From the NCBI GenBank assembly GCA_005778355.1, contig SXON01000013.1, positions 1-37,411 of the forward strand: a stretch of 37,411 nucleotides of DNA, read 5' to 3'. A model generated the notes under the pieces. The model searched no databases. It saw only the letters and a program-made list of their open reading frames with translations, and was not told the origin of the DNA. Made by a program: the position numbers and the translations under genes. The stretch's first letter is position 1. Every line of letters starts with the position of its first letter. Positions 1 to 7,800 of this stretch are shown one piece after another. The DNA comes from Pseudomonadota bacterium. GTDB lineage: Bacteria > Myxococcota_A > UBA796 > SXON01.

Positions 1-1
1 C

Positions 2-520
2 GGCGATGGAAACCCGGAGATCGCGATCAACCGGAGCATCAAGGACGACGACGCGACGGGGGGAGTGAACTGCACCTCCGTGGTCATTGGCGGCTCCATT
101 CCGACCGGCGACCTTGCCAGTTCCGAGTACGCCCGCGTGTGCCCGCCGCACGACACCACGAGCAACAGCAACCCCGGCGCCTACCCCGAGAGTTGGCTAC
201 CCGACTTGGATGGCGACGGTCGTTCCGACCTCTACATGAACTGGGACAACGATCAGGATTCCCGCGACCGCCGCCGCTGCATCCTCTGCACCAGCGAGAT
301 CGCCGCCAGCGGTGTCTACGACAACTACGAGCCGGAGACCCTCTGCTTCTGGGGCGAGGACGACCAGGACCCAGTGTTCTCCGACCTCACCGGCGACGGC
401 CTCCCCGAGTGGATCTTCAGCGACGACGGCTACGACGACCCCACCTACGGTGAGAACGCCGGCCGCATCATGATCATGGAGGGGTTCAACATCCCCTTCG
501 ACGACCCCAGCAAGTGGTAG
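2..520 (+). CDS. FG-GAP/VCBS repeat protein, 3' end only
   Basis: The frame is open from the left edge (first codon at base 2), so the N-terminus, and with it any signal peptide, lies outside the window. The 172 visible residues contain three calcium-loop motifs of the FG-GAP type: DGNPEIAINRS at the edge, PDLDGDGRSDLYMNW in the middle and SDLTGDGLPEWIFSD near the end. These are blades of an integrin-alpha-like beta-propeller, normally extracytoplasmic. The protein ends GFNIPFDDPSKW, almost the same C-terminus as the two lipoproteins at 23697-26986 (GWEIPWDDPxYW), so it probably belongs to the same family. A GTG at 65 could be taken as a start, but the propeller motif upstream of it shows that the gene begins earlier. 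It converges on the gene ending at 530 with only 9 nt between. Molecular function unknown; surface or secreted role inferred. Confidence 0.85.
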   Translation, partial: GDGNPEIAINRSIKDDDATGGVNCTSVVIGGSIPTGDLASSEYARVCPPHDTTSNSNPGAYPESWLPDLDGDGRSDLYMNWDNDQDSRDRRRCILCTSEIAASGVYDNYEPETLCFWGEDDQDPVFSDLTGDGLPEWIFSDDGYDDPTYGENAGRIMIMEGFNIPFDDPSKW

Positions 521-529
521 CCACCCGTC

Positions 530-1072
530 CTACGGCGAAGCCACCACGCTCGCCGTCACCGTCTTGAGTTGCCCGCTCGTCTGTCCTGAAACATCCACCA
601 CCAGCGGCTCGCCGGTGCGCTCGGCGCGAGCGAGATCAGACGCGGAAAGCGTGACGGTGCCGATGGGATCGTCGGTCTGCACGTCCTTGTCGACGAACAC
701 CACGCTGAGCGTGGACTTCGACCCCAGAGTCACCCGCGAGAAGGTGGTGACGGGGTTGAGCGCCCAGGTGGGGGAGAGCGTGTCGCTCACCGCCGGGAGC
801 ACCATCGTGGAGGCGGCGCCGCCATCGGCCGGGTCGTACTTGGCGGTGGCCGACACGTCAGGTTGGACGAGCGCCTCGGCGGTGGCGAAAACGGCCGTCC
901 CCAGCTGGCCGGAGGGGTCGAGCTGGGCGAGGATGCCCTCTGCCAGTCCCTTGGTCTCAGCGGGCACGTTGTCCGGCCCGTCCCAGGGCTGGGCGTTGGC
1001 CATCGTGGGGGCCACCTCCGCCGCGGTGAGCGCCACGTCGACGGGATGCGCGCAGGCAAGGAAGAACAGCAT
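530..1072 (-). CDS. Small lipoprotein with C2-like beta domain
   Basis: A 180-residue protein starting MLFFLACAHP, with a lipobox (FLAC) whose cysteine is residue 7. The signal peptide is only six residues and has no positive charge, as in several other lipoproteins here. Residues about 101-176 resemble a C2 domain: a PTWALNPVTTF strand like the usual NPxWNExFxF, then LSVVFVDKDVQTDDPIGTVTL and a DL turn, in the pattern of C2 strands with acidic Ca2+-loop residues. The ATG lies 2 nt after the TGA of the 958-residue gene upstream, with GGGGAGG about 13 nt before it inside that gene, so the two are almost certainly co-transcribed and perhaps translationally coupled. A longer frame extends upstream through the neighbour but is only its shadow. 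The C2 assignment is by eye; partner and function unknown. Confidence 0.8.
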   Translation of the reverse strand: MLFFLACAHPVDVALTAAEVAPTMANAQPWDGPDNVPAETKGLAEGILAQLDPSGQLGTAVFATAEALVQPDVSATAKYDPADGGAASTMVLPAVSDTLSPTWALNPVTTFSRVTLGSKSTLSVVFVDKDVQTDDPIGTVTLSASDLARAERTGEPLVVDVSGQTSGQLKTVTASVVASP

Positions 1073-1074
1073 GG

Positions 1075-3951
1075 TCAACTCAACGCCTCCCCGTGAAACA
1101 TCCATCCCGTGGCGGGCAGATCGTGCGCGTGGTCGGCCCACCACCGGGCCCAGAGCGCACGGTGCGCGAGCTGCACCCGCCAGGGCCCGTCGGCGTCGAA
1201 CGGCAGGGCCGCGCCGGTGGCGATGCGCAACTCGTCGTAGGCCGACTGGCGCACCGAGTAGTCGTCGTGAGCGAGGCGCTCGATGAGCGCGCGCACGGTG
1301 AGCGGCTTGCCGTCGCGGTAGCGCACCCCCTCGGCGAACTCGTGCTCGTTCTCGGCCCACCAGGCCGTCCAGCGACCCTTCACGTGCGGGTCTTCCACGT
1401 CTTCTTTGTGCGCGGTGATGCACTCGAGCGCGCTCGCGGCGATGGACTGGCGCTGCGCGTCGCGACCGTCTACGTGCTCGATGAGGGTGGCGACGGCGCT
1501 CTTGCTGCCCATGAGGCCAAGGCCCGCGAGGGCGCCGAGACCAGCAGGGCCGGGCAGCGAGGCGGTCCGCGTGAGCAGGAAGCGGTAGCTCGTGCCGCCG
1601 TGGCGACCGACGATCTCGCCCGGCGACTGGGTGAGCCAGCGCTCGCCGCGCGCGAGGGCCTGGGCGAAGAAATCGACGCCGCGGAACTCGCCGAGGAGCA
1701 AGAGCGCCGTCGACGCCACCTCGGCCAGCTCCGGCTCGTCGAGTGCCGCGTCGATGACGTCGATGGCCTCGGTGTCGCCGATGCGCCCGAGCGCGGTGAT
1801 CGCCGCCTTCTTGATGGGGAGGGAGCCCTGCGCCACGAACTCGCGCAACTTCGGCGATGCCATCGGCTCACGACGCCACCCGAGCACCTCGACGATCGTC
1901 GCGAGGCGGGTGGGCTCGGTGCCGCCGTCGAGCGCGCGCACCAGCGCGTCGACCAGCGTCATGTTGGGCGAACGAGCGAGCGCGCCGACGATGGCCCGCT
2001 CGGCCACCGGCTGGCGCACGTCTTCCGCGAGGATCGCGAGCATCACGCTCGCCGCTGGCCACGAGGGGTGGCCCGAGAGCAGGTCGATCCCGGCCACGAA
2101 GCGCATCACCATCGGGTCGCGAGCGCGTCCCTCGGCGTCTTTGATGCGCTGCAGCTCCTGGCCGATGTCACTGGCGAGCACGCCCACGATCGCCTCGTCG
2201 CAGCTCGCGATGGCGCGGCGGTGGGCCATGAGCCGGCGCTCGGGGCGATCAGCGTCGGCGCGGGCGTGGGGGGGGCGCATGCGCTGCGCGTCGTGACGCT
2301 GGCGGGCGGCGTCGGCGGCGAGGTTGACGTGCCAGTCGAGCGCGTGGCCGAGACGGCCGAGGATCGCGTCGCAGGCCGCCACCCCGGCGGCGAGGCCGGC
2401 GGCACGGAAGGCGCGGGCGGCCTCGTGGGCTTGCGACGCGTCGCCGCAACGAACGAGGCGGAGGCGGGCCCAGGCCTCTCGGAGCGGCAGGCCGAGGCGC
2501 GCGTAGCCCTCCACGGCGGCCACGTAGAAGGGAAGGGCGTCGGCGGCGTCGTCACAGAGGTCGCCGAGGCGTACCTTGGCGCGGAGCGCCGTCTCGGGGT
2601 CGGCGTCGCACGCGAGGTAGGCGTTCTTCGCGGCGGCGAGGTCGCCCTGGGCGCGCAGCTGGTCGCCCCGGGCGAGGCTCACCCGTGCGCTGAGCTGGGG
2701 GTCGCCGAGGCCACTGGCGAGGCGCGCGGCGGTCTCCACCGAGGCGGCGTCGCTGCCACGGGCATGCTCGGCGAGCACGAGGAAGGCCTCGCAGCGGTCG
2801 GCGGGATCGCGCAGCTCGGGGAGCGCGCCACGCACGATGTCCTCGACCCACGGCTCCTCGCGGAGGAGCGCAATGCGGGCGAGGACCAGCTCGGCGCGGG
2901 CCCGCACGCTGGCGTCGTCGTGACGGCGCAGGCGACGGAGCACCTCCTCCGCCTCGTCGTGGTTGCCGAGGTCGGCCTGCAGGCCGGCGAGGGCGAGCAA
3001 GACGCGGGCAAGGTCGGGGGGCAGGGCCCAGCCGGCGGCACGGGCGCGCAGGGCCTCGATGGCGTCGCGCGCGCCCAGCCGGTCGCGATTGGCGAGGCGG
3101 GAGCGCACCAGCGCCAGCGCCGCCGCGACCACGATGTCACTGCCCTCGCGATGCCGCACGTCGGTGACGCGCTCCTCCAGGAAGGACAAGAGCTCCCGCT
3201 CGAAGCCCGGGTCGCCCGGGGGGAAACGACTTTCCAGGCACCGCACCAGCTCGGCGCTGGCGGCCGGGGCACCCGAGTAGGCCAGCGGCAAGCGGGCGGC
3301 GCGCCAGGCCATCACCAGGGCACCGCGAGCCTGGCTGTCGTCGTCACCGAGGAGGGCCTCGCCGAGGCGTTGCCAAGCGCCCGGGTGATCCGGGTGCAGC
3401 GCGGAGGCCCGGCGGAAGGCGGCCGTGGCGGCCTCGGCGTTGCCCTCGGCGAGCAGCCGCTCCCCCTGCAAGTGCCAGAGGAGGCCGCAGGCGGGATCGA
3501 CGTCGAGGCGCACCCGCAGCTCGTCGAGCTCGTCCCGCAGGTTCTCGTCGAGGATGCGGGTCTGGGCGAAGAGCCAGCGGTTGAAGTGCTCGTGCAAGGG
3601 GACGAGCCGCTCGCCGTCCCAGCGGCCGAAGTGGTGGCCAAACGCCGTCTCCGCGAAGCCCCAGCGGTCGCTGTCGCGCGGGCCATCGGCGAAGAGCACC
3701 ACCTCGGGGTGCTCGGCGTCGGGTGGGGCGAGGTCGGCCACGCCGCGCACGCGGAGCGCGCCGCGGAACAGCGTCGCCCCGTTCCAGCGGAGCAAGAAGG
3801 CCTTGAGCGAGGCGGGAATCTCCCGCCCGAGGTGCTCCTGGACCGCGTCGGCGGTGCCGGCGGGGGCCCCGGGGCGCAGGTAGTGCACGTCGGCGCGGTA
3901 ACGCTCGAGCACGCGCAAGACGGGGTGGAAGGGGTCGACGAGGGCTTCCAT
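1075..3951 (-). CDS. SUKH (SMI1/KNR4)-TPR-HEAT repeat protein
   Basis: A 958-residue predicted cytoplasmic protein without signal peptide. Residues about 10-145 look like a SMI1/KNR4 (SUKH) domain: LGREIPASLKAFLLRWNGAT is the family's 'P..l..fl...NG' signature, followed by the W/F-rich strand region. Residues about 150-560 are helical tetratricopeptide-type repeats (LLWHLQGERLLAEGNAEAATAAFRRA and similar). Residues about 620-940 are HEAT/PBS-lyase-like repeats (KKAAITALGRIGDTEAIDVI, LAEVASTALLLLG). SUKH domains elsewhere serve as immunity proteins to contact-dependent toxins or as scaffolds; here the long repeat arms favour a scaffold or binding role, which is inference. It is the first gene of a two-gene unit with the lipoprotein at 530-1072. 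A C8 run (2268-2275) inside it keeps the frame on both sides. A 46-bp repeat lies 65 nt upstream of its start. Confidence 0.85.
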   Translation of the reverse strand: MEALVDPFHPVLRVLERYRADVHYLRPGAPAGTADAVQEHLGREIPASLKAFLLRWNGATLFRGALRVRGVADLAPPDAEHPEVVLFADGPRDSDRWGFAETAFGHHFGRWDGERLVPLHEHFNRWLFAQTRILDENLRDELDELRVRLDVDPACGLLWHLQGERLLAEGNAEAATAAFRRASALHPDHPGAWQRLGEALLGDDDSQARGALVMAWRAARLPLAYSGAPAASAELVRCLESRFPPGDPGFERELLSFLEERVTDVRHREGSDIVVAAALALVRSRLANRDRLGARDAIEALRARAAGWALPPDLARVLLALAGLQADLGNHDEAEEVLRRLRRHDDASVRARAELVLARIALLREEPWVEDIVRGALPELRDPADRCEAFLVLAEHARGSDAASVETAARLASGLGDPQLSARVSLARGDQLRAQGDLAAAKNAYLACDADPETALRAKVRLGDLCDDAADALPFYVAAVEGYARLGLPLREAWARLRLVRCGDASQAHEAARAFRAAGLAAGVAACDAILGRLGHALDWHVNLAADAARQRHDAQRMRPPHARADADRPERRLMAHRRAIASCDEAIVGVLASDIGQELQRIKDAEGRARDPMVMRFVAGIDLLSGHPSWPAASVMLAILAEDVRQPVAERAIVGALARSPNMTLVDALVRALDGGTEPTRLATIVEVLGWRREPMASPKLREFVAQGSLPIKKAAITALGRIGDTEAIDVIDAALDEPELAEVASTALLLLGEFRGVDFFAQALARGERWLTQSPGEIVGRHGGTSYRFLLTRTASLPGPAGLGALAGLGLMGSKSAVATLIEHVDGRDAQRQSIAASALECITAHKEDVEDPHVKGRWTAWWAENEHEFAEGVRYRDGKPLTVRALIERLAHDDYSVRQSAYDELRIATGAALPFDADGPWRVQLAHRALWARWWADHAHDLPATGWMFHGEALS

Positions 3952-4015
3952 GGGAACTCCGGGCGCGATGGGGGCCGCGCGCGACGGGGAAAGGCGGGAT
4001 CGACAGCATAGCGCC

Positions 4016-4061
4016 CTTGACGCGGCAAGAGAAGGGGTGAGATTGTTCCTACGCGGACACT
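4016..4061 (+). repeat. 46-bp direct repeat, copy 1
   Basis: Begins CTTGACGCGGCAAGAGAAGG and continues GGTGAGATTGTTCC; the same 46 bp recur at 7728-7773 with two differences. A further CAGCAT lies 6 nt before both copies. The end of the repeat is the left arm of a hairpin (ACGCGGAC at 4051-4058 with GTCCGCGT at 4066-4073). This copy sits between the SUKH gene start (3951) and the end of the FG-GAP lipoprotein gene (4147). No coding potential is seen between 3952 and 4146. Confidence 0.9.
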
Positions 4062-4146
4062 GGTCGTCCGCGTGGGTGTAGGCGCGCGGCGCTGGGGGCT
4101 CGGCGGTCAGGGCGATGGCCGCGCGGGTAGGGGCGCTGACCGGGCC

Positions 4147-5934
4147 TCAGTGCGCGGGAGGCAGCGCGTCGCCCCCGCCGAACACGACGTAGGCCGCGCC
4201 CTCGTCGTGCTGCGGCGCGCCTACCGCCAGGTCGGGAGAGCCGTCGGCGTCGAGGTCGGCGCCGCCGGCGAGCGCGTGTCCAAAAACCGCCCAAAGGTAA
4301 GGCATCTCCAGGCGGTCAGCCTGGCGCTCGAGGTCGTACGTACCCGGGGCGACGGGCCCGGCGACGATGAATACCGCCCCCGCCCAGCAAGCGTGGTCAA
4401 GGGAGCCGCACTCGCGCTCGGGGGGGGCCGTGGCAGGCTCGAAATGCATGTTGGCGAGCGCGAAGTCGTCGGCCGCCTCGCCGTCGCCATTCCAGTCGCC
4501 GAGGCGAGCGGCGGTCGTCAACTTGGATTCACCCAGGCTCAGCGAGTAGAAGCGCGCCAGGTAGTCGTCGCTGACCACGCGGGTAGCGCCGCTGGAGATG
4601 GGCCCGGCGAGCACCCAGAAGCTCTCGCCATCGCTGTCCTCGCCGATCCCCACGTCGGCGTAGCCGTCGCCGTTGATGTCGCCCACCTGGCCCGCTGTAA
4701 GCTGCATCGTGCCGCTTTCGCTGCCGGTCGTATAGTCGAGCACAGCGGCCACAGAGGCGGCCTCCACCACGCCGCTCGGCTTGTCGGTGAGCAGGTAGGC
4801 TACCATGTCGCTGTCGTCCTTAGTGTTCGCGGCGGTGGTGAGCACGAAGTCGGGGGCGCCGTCGCCATCCACGTCGCCCGCGTTCACCACCGAGGCCCCT
4901 AGCGCCTCGTCGTTGAAGGCACCCTCGAGGATGAGTTCGGCCTCGTCGATGTCGTCATGCTGGATGGGGCCGAGCATCAGGTAGACGCGACCGAGCGTGT
5001 CCTGGCCGACGTGCTCGTACATCGACGTAAGCACCAAGTCGCCGAGGCCGTCGCCGTCGAAGTCGCCCGCCGCGCAGGGGCCGAGGTTGGCATTATCGTG
5101 GTGGCCGCGGAAGGTGCGGGCGACCGCAGGGACATCCACGAACCCGGAGAGCGGCGTGTCGACCACGTACACCACTCCAGCGTTCACGTGCTCGCCATTG
5201 TACGGATTCGCCACGGCCAGTTCCGGATTCCCGTCGCCATCGACGTCCGGAACGGCACACAGGAACTCCGCCTCGTCGTCGTCGGCGAGCAGCAAGCTGG
5301 CTGCAGCCTCATCTCGAGATTGGGCAGCGCGCGCCGCTCGAAGCGGACCTGAAAACACGAACGTGGCCCCGGACTGGCGCGAGTCGCCACCGTACCAATT
5401 TCCTGCGGTCCCCACCACGATATCGGCGCGCCCATCCCCCGTAAAATCCCCCGTGGCAAGAGAGTTTCCGACGTGCCCGGAACTCCACTCCTCCGAGTCC
5501 GCCTCGCCACGGAACCGCCAAGTTGGCGCGCTGCGGATGTCGGTCACCCCGAACTGACGGTCGCAGTCACCGTCCACACCGTCCAGCGGCCGGTCGAAGG
5601 CGCCGGGGCGCGCGAGGGCGTGCTCGTCGTCGCAATCGAGGTGGTTGGCCACGTGACCGGACGGTGGTTCACAGGCCCAGGTCGGCGGCTCATCGCGGCC
5701 AACGCCGTCGCCATCGCTGTCGCGGTACCAGGCTGTCTCTACGCACTCGGCGGTGTCGGCGGCGGAGTCACCGATCCCACCCGCACTGTCAGGCTCGCTG
5801 TCGCCGACGCTGTCGTCGCTGTCCCGTCCTCCCGGGCCGCCGCTCTCGCCACCGGCGTCGCCGTCCTTCCCCGACTCGCCCGTCTCCCCGGCGCACCCGG
5901 CCACCAGCCAGAGTGCGCGGAACCAGGGGCCCAT
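4147..5934 (-). CDS. MopE-motif, seven-blade FG-GAP lipoprotein
   Basis: A 595-residue protein starting MGPWFRALWLVAGC, a lipoprotein signal peptide with cysteine at 14. A low-complexity G/D/E/S linker follows (about residues 15-60), then a MopE-type metal-binding motif (YRDSDGDGVGRDE...HLDCDDEHALARPGAFD...GVDGDCDRQFG), and then seven FG-GAP loops (GDFTGDGRADIVVG, PDVDGDGNPELAVA, GDFDGDGLGDLVLT, GDVDGDGAPDFVLT, GDINGDGYADVGIG, GDWNGDGEAADDFA, ADLDADGSPDLAVG). That is exactly one integrin-like seven-bladed propeller, probably calcium-bound and displayed on the cell surface. The ATG overlaps the stop of the arylsulfotransferase-like gene upstream (TAATG), so the pair should be translationally coupled. 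The reading frame continues upstream into that gene only as a shadow. A C8 run at 4420-4427 keeps frame. Ligand unknown. Confidence 0.88.
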   Translation of the reverse strand: MGPWFRALWLVAGCAGETGESGKDGDAGGESGGPGGRDSDDSVGDSEPDSAGGIGDSAADTAECVETAWYRDSDGDGVGRDEPPTWACEPPSGHVANHLDCDDEHALARPGAFDRPLDGVDGDCDRQFGVTDIRSAPTWRFRGEADSEEWSSGHVGNSLATGDFTGDGRADIVVGTAGNWYGGDSRQSGATFVFSGPLRAARAAQSRDEAAASLLLADDDEAEFLCAVPDVDGDGNPELAVANPYNGEHVNAGVVYVVDTPLSGFVDVPAVARTFRGHHDNANLGPCAAGDFDGDGLGDLVLTSMYEHVGQDTLGRVYLMLGPIQHDDIDEAELILEGAFNDEALGASVVNAGDVDGDGAPDFVLTTAANTKDDSDMVAYLLTDKPSGVVEAASVAAVLDYTTGSESGTMQLTAGQVGDINGDGYADVGIGEDSDGESFWVLAGPISSGATRVVSDDYLARFYSLSLGESKLTTAARLGDWNGDGEAADDFALANMHFEPATAPPERECGSLDHACWAGAVFIVAGPVAPGTYDLERQADRLEMPYLWAVFGHALAGGADLDADGSPDLAVGAPQHDEGAAYVVFGGGDALPPAH

Positions 5935-7547
5935 TAGAACGGCCCAATCTGCTCGACGGGGAAGGCGCGGTACCAGCCGCGCATCTCGTTGTGCGCGTCG
6001 GGCCCGCCCTCGGAGGTGCAAGGGTCGGTCGCGAGCTGGATGATGAGCGGCGGCTCGGCGCTGGTCTCGCCGTCGTAGTCGTTCAGCTCCTCCACCAGCC
6101 GCTGCTCGTTGCAGAGGGCGAGCACGCTGTTGCCCGAGGTGCCGAGAACCGTGATCCCGGAGCCCTGCCCGGGGCAGGTCAGGTCGGTGCCGTCTGCCTC
6201 CTCCAGCTCCCAGCTCCGCACGATGGTGGCGGTGGTGACCGGCGGCCCCCCGCTGAGCTGCCAACGCAGCACCCGCGACGTGCCCGAGGGTCCCCCGGTG
6301 TTGTCGAACATCTGCACGAAGCCGTCGATGTCGTGGACCATGTGCTGGTCCGAGAACCCCGCCGAGCCGGTGATGCCCCCCGATATCGCCAGCGTGAGCG
6401 TGCTCCAGGTGGAGTCGTTGGCCATGCGCCACACCACCGCATTGGTGCTCGCGTTCACCCGGATCACCTGGTTCCACTCCTTGAACGACAGGTCCACGAG
6501 CACATCGGAGCCCGGCTTGTGCGCCGTGACCGAGTTCGGGTGCATCCAGTCGAGAGGCCGGGTGACGAAATACGGGTCCCAGTACCCGGCGTTGCAGGCG
6601 CTGGCCGCGCCCTCGTTCTCGCCGCCATCCACCTCGGGATCGTAGCCCCAGTCGGTCATCGCGTCGGGGCTGTCGGTGGTGGAGAGGCTCGAGTCCAGCT
6701 CGTCGAAGCCGTCGTTCACGAAGCGGTCGCCCGCGTTGCACACGCCGTCCCAGCCCGTCCCGGCAGGATCCTCGGTGCTGATGGCGCTGCTGAGCACGTA
6801 GCTCGTGCCCGTGGCCGCGAGCTTGAACGCGTCGTGATGGATGCAGGGGCCGTCGTCGCCGGCGGCGCTCGCGCACACGTCGCCGAAGTCCCGCACGTTC
6901 CGCGTGGCCCCGGTCCAGTCCCACTCGTAGAGATATCGACGGTTGAGGATGGCCATGAAACGGTCGTCGGTGGGCCCGGTGCCCTTCTGGAAACGCCAGC
7001 CCTGCAGCGACGTGCCCCCGGAGCCCGCGATCGCGGCCACGTCGAGGTACCACGAGATGAACTGCCCGTTGGCGTCGATGGCGATGATGTAGTCACGCTG
7101 CGTGGTGGCCCCGCAGTCGGAGGTGTCGATGAGCACGAAGTCGGTGGCAAACCCCCCGGAACCGTCGTAGTCGAGATCCAGGTATCCAAGGTCGGTGGGC
7201 AACGACGGCGTGCCCAGAGTGCCGCACGTGGAGTTCGTGGAGCCCACCGGCCCCACCTCCGCCCGGTACTGGTAGGTTTGACCGGGGTTGAAGTTGTAGA
7301 GCGTGAAGGTGTGCGTGGTGCTGGTGGCGAACCGGTGCACTTCGGTGAAGCGCCAGCCGCCGCCGACGGCGCAGTTGCCGGACGAGATGCGGAAGCCGAC
7401 GCGCCCGTCGTGATCCGCGTCCGCGGCGTAGTCGCCCACGGTCACCGGCACGGAGTACATCATCGTGTTGGCGGGCGTGTAGGGGTTGGTGATCGTGCCC
7501 ACCGAGATCGTCGGCACGGTCGCGTGGCTACGACCGGGAAAGAGCAA
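5934..7547 (-). CDS. Arylsulfotransferase (ASST)-like secreted protein
   Basis: The only usable in-frame start now is TTG at 7547, giving 537 residues, but that start falls inside a signal peptide. The frame continues upstream as LTLTWLALVLGLAILLFPGR ending in SHA, a textbook signal sequence. An ATG with GGAG 5 nt before it lies at 7623, but a C7 run (7607-7613) puts it one base out of frame; six C would join them. The body matches the ASST fold (beta-propeller transferring sulfate between phenols): DFVLIDTSDCG and IIAIDANGQFISWYLD (about 137-169), HHDAFKL (237-243), DWMHPNS (333-339), LVDLSFKEWNQVIRV, VVWRM and DQHMVHDIDGFVQMFDN (400-416). By my alignment the catalytic arginine position is lysine (K356), so activity is uncertain. 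The N-terminal 110 residues are an Ig/fibronectin-like beta region. First gene of the pair with 4147-5934. Confidence 0.82.
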   Translation of the reverse strand: MLFPGRSHATVPTISVGTITNPYTPANTMMYSVPVTVGDYAADADHDGRVGFRISSGNCAVGGGWRFTEVHRFATSTTHTFTLYNFNPGQTYQYRAEVGPVGSTNSTCGTLGTPSLPTDLGYLDLDYDGSGGFATDFVLIDTSDCGATTQRDYIIAIDANGQFISWYLDVAAIAGSGGTSLQGWRFQKGTGPTDDRFMAILNRRYLYEWDWTGATRNVRDFGDVCASAAGDDGPCIHHDAFKLAATGTSYVLSSAISTEDPAGTGWDGVCNAGDRFVNDGFDELDSSLSTTDSPDAMTDWGYDPEVDGGENEGAASACNAGYWDPYFVTRPLDWMHPNSVTAHKPGSDVLVDLSFKEWNQVIRVNASTNAVVWRMANDSTWSTLTLAISGGITGSAGFSDQHMVHDIDGFVQMFDNTGGPSGTSRVLRWQLSGGPPVTTATIVRSWELEEADGTDLTCPGQGSGITVLGTSGNSVLALCNEQRLVEELNDYDGETSAEPPLIIQLATDPCTSEGGPDAHNEMRGWYRAFPVEQIGPF

Positions 7548-7606
7548 GATCGCCAGCCCGAGAACAAGCGCCAGCCACGTGAGCGTCAGGCGAGCACGGT
7601 TCCCAC

Positions 7607-7613
7607 GGGGGGG
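7607..7613 (-). repeat. Poly-C tract near start of ASST-like gene
   Basis: Seven C on the minus strand, 9 nt after the ATG codon at 7623 (ATG CCG CTG A, then the run). With seven C the ATG frame ends after 31 codons at a TAG. With six (or nine) it enters the signal peptide and the whole 537-residue frame. Either a slippage-prone phase-variation tract or a homopolymer sequencing error. Confidence 0.85.
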
Positions 7614-7727
7614 TCAGCGGCATATAAGCTCCACTATTTGCACGGCGTGGTTGAAGGCATCAACCGCACCGTGCGAGTATCGCACTTCTCGCGACGGGGC
7701 GCAAGCGCGGACGCCCAGCATTTCATT

Positions 7728-7773
7728 CTTGACGCGGCAAGAGAAGGGGTGAGATTGTTCCTTCGCGGGCACT
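7728..7773 (+). repeat. 46-bp direct repeat, copy 2
   Basis: Matches 4016-4061 at 44 of 46 positions, same orientation, and is likewise preceded by CAGCAT 6 nt upstream. The two copies bracket the ASST-like/FG-GAP gene pair, 3,712 bp apart. This copy lies 27 nt before the ATG of the barrel gene at 7801. The T at 7763 (A in copy 1) is paired in a hairpin whose other arm also changes. Confidence 0.9.
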
Positions 7774-7799
7774 CCGCGACCACGCCGGTGTCTCACCCC
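7746..7799 (+). promoter_or_regulatory. Putative structured 5' leader of the 7801 gene
   Basis: GGGGTGAGA (7746-7754) is exactly complementary to TCTCACCCC (7791-7799), which ends one base before the ATG at 7801. Inside this 9-bp outer helix is a 6-bp hairpin, TCGCGG (7763-7768) with CCGCGA (7774-7779). No Shine-Dalgarno sequence is visible before the ATG. If transcribed as one RNA, the helix would sit directly on the translation start. A control role is inference. Confidence 0.45.
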
Positions 7800-7800
7800 C

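Noticed and set aside
1093..4011. Long plus-strand open frame (about 970 codons) opposite the SUKH-TPR-HEAT gene
   Set aside because: GC-rich shadow of the minus-strand gene; low-complexity R/G/A/E composition, no domains, while the minus frame has recognisable TPR and HEAT repeats.
4017..4050. TTGACG in the 46-bp repeat as a sigma-70 -35 box
   Set aside because: No good -10 hexamer 16-18 nt downstream (GATTGT region is poor), and at copy 1 no plus-strand gene follows.
7635..7663. Promoter-like TTGATG-17 nt-CAAATA on the minus strand before the ASST-like gene
   Set aside because: Its transcription start would fall at about 7628, after the GGAG ribosome-binding site of the ATG at 7623, so it cannot serve that start as drawn.
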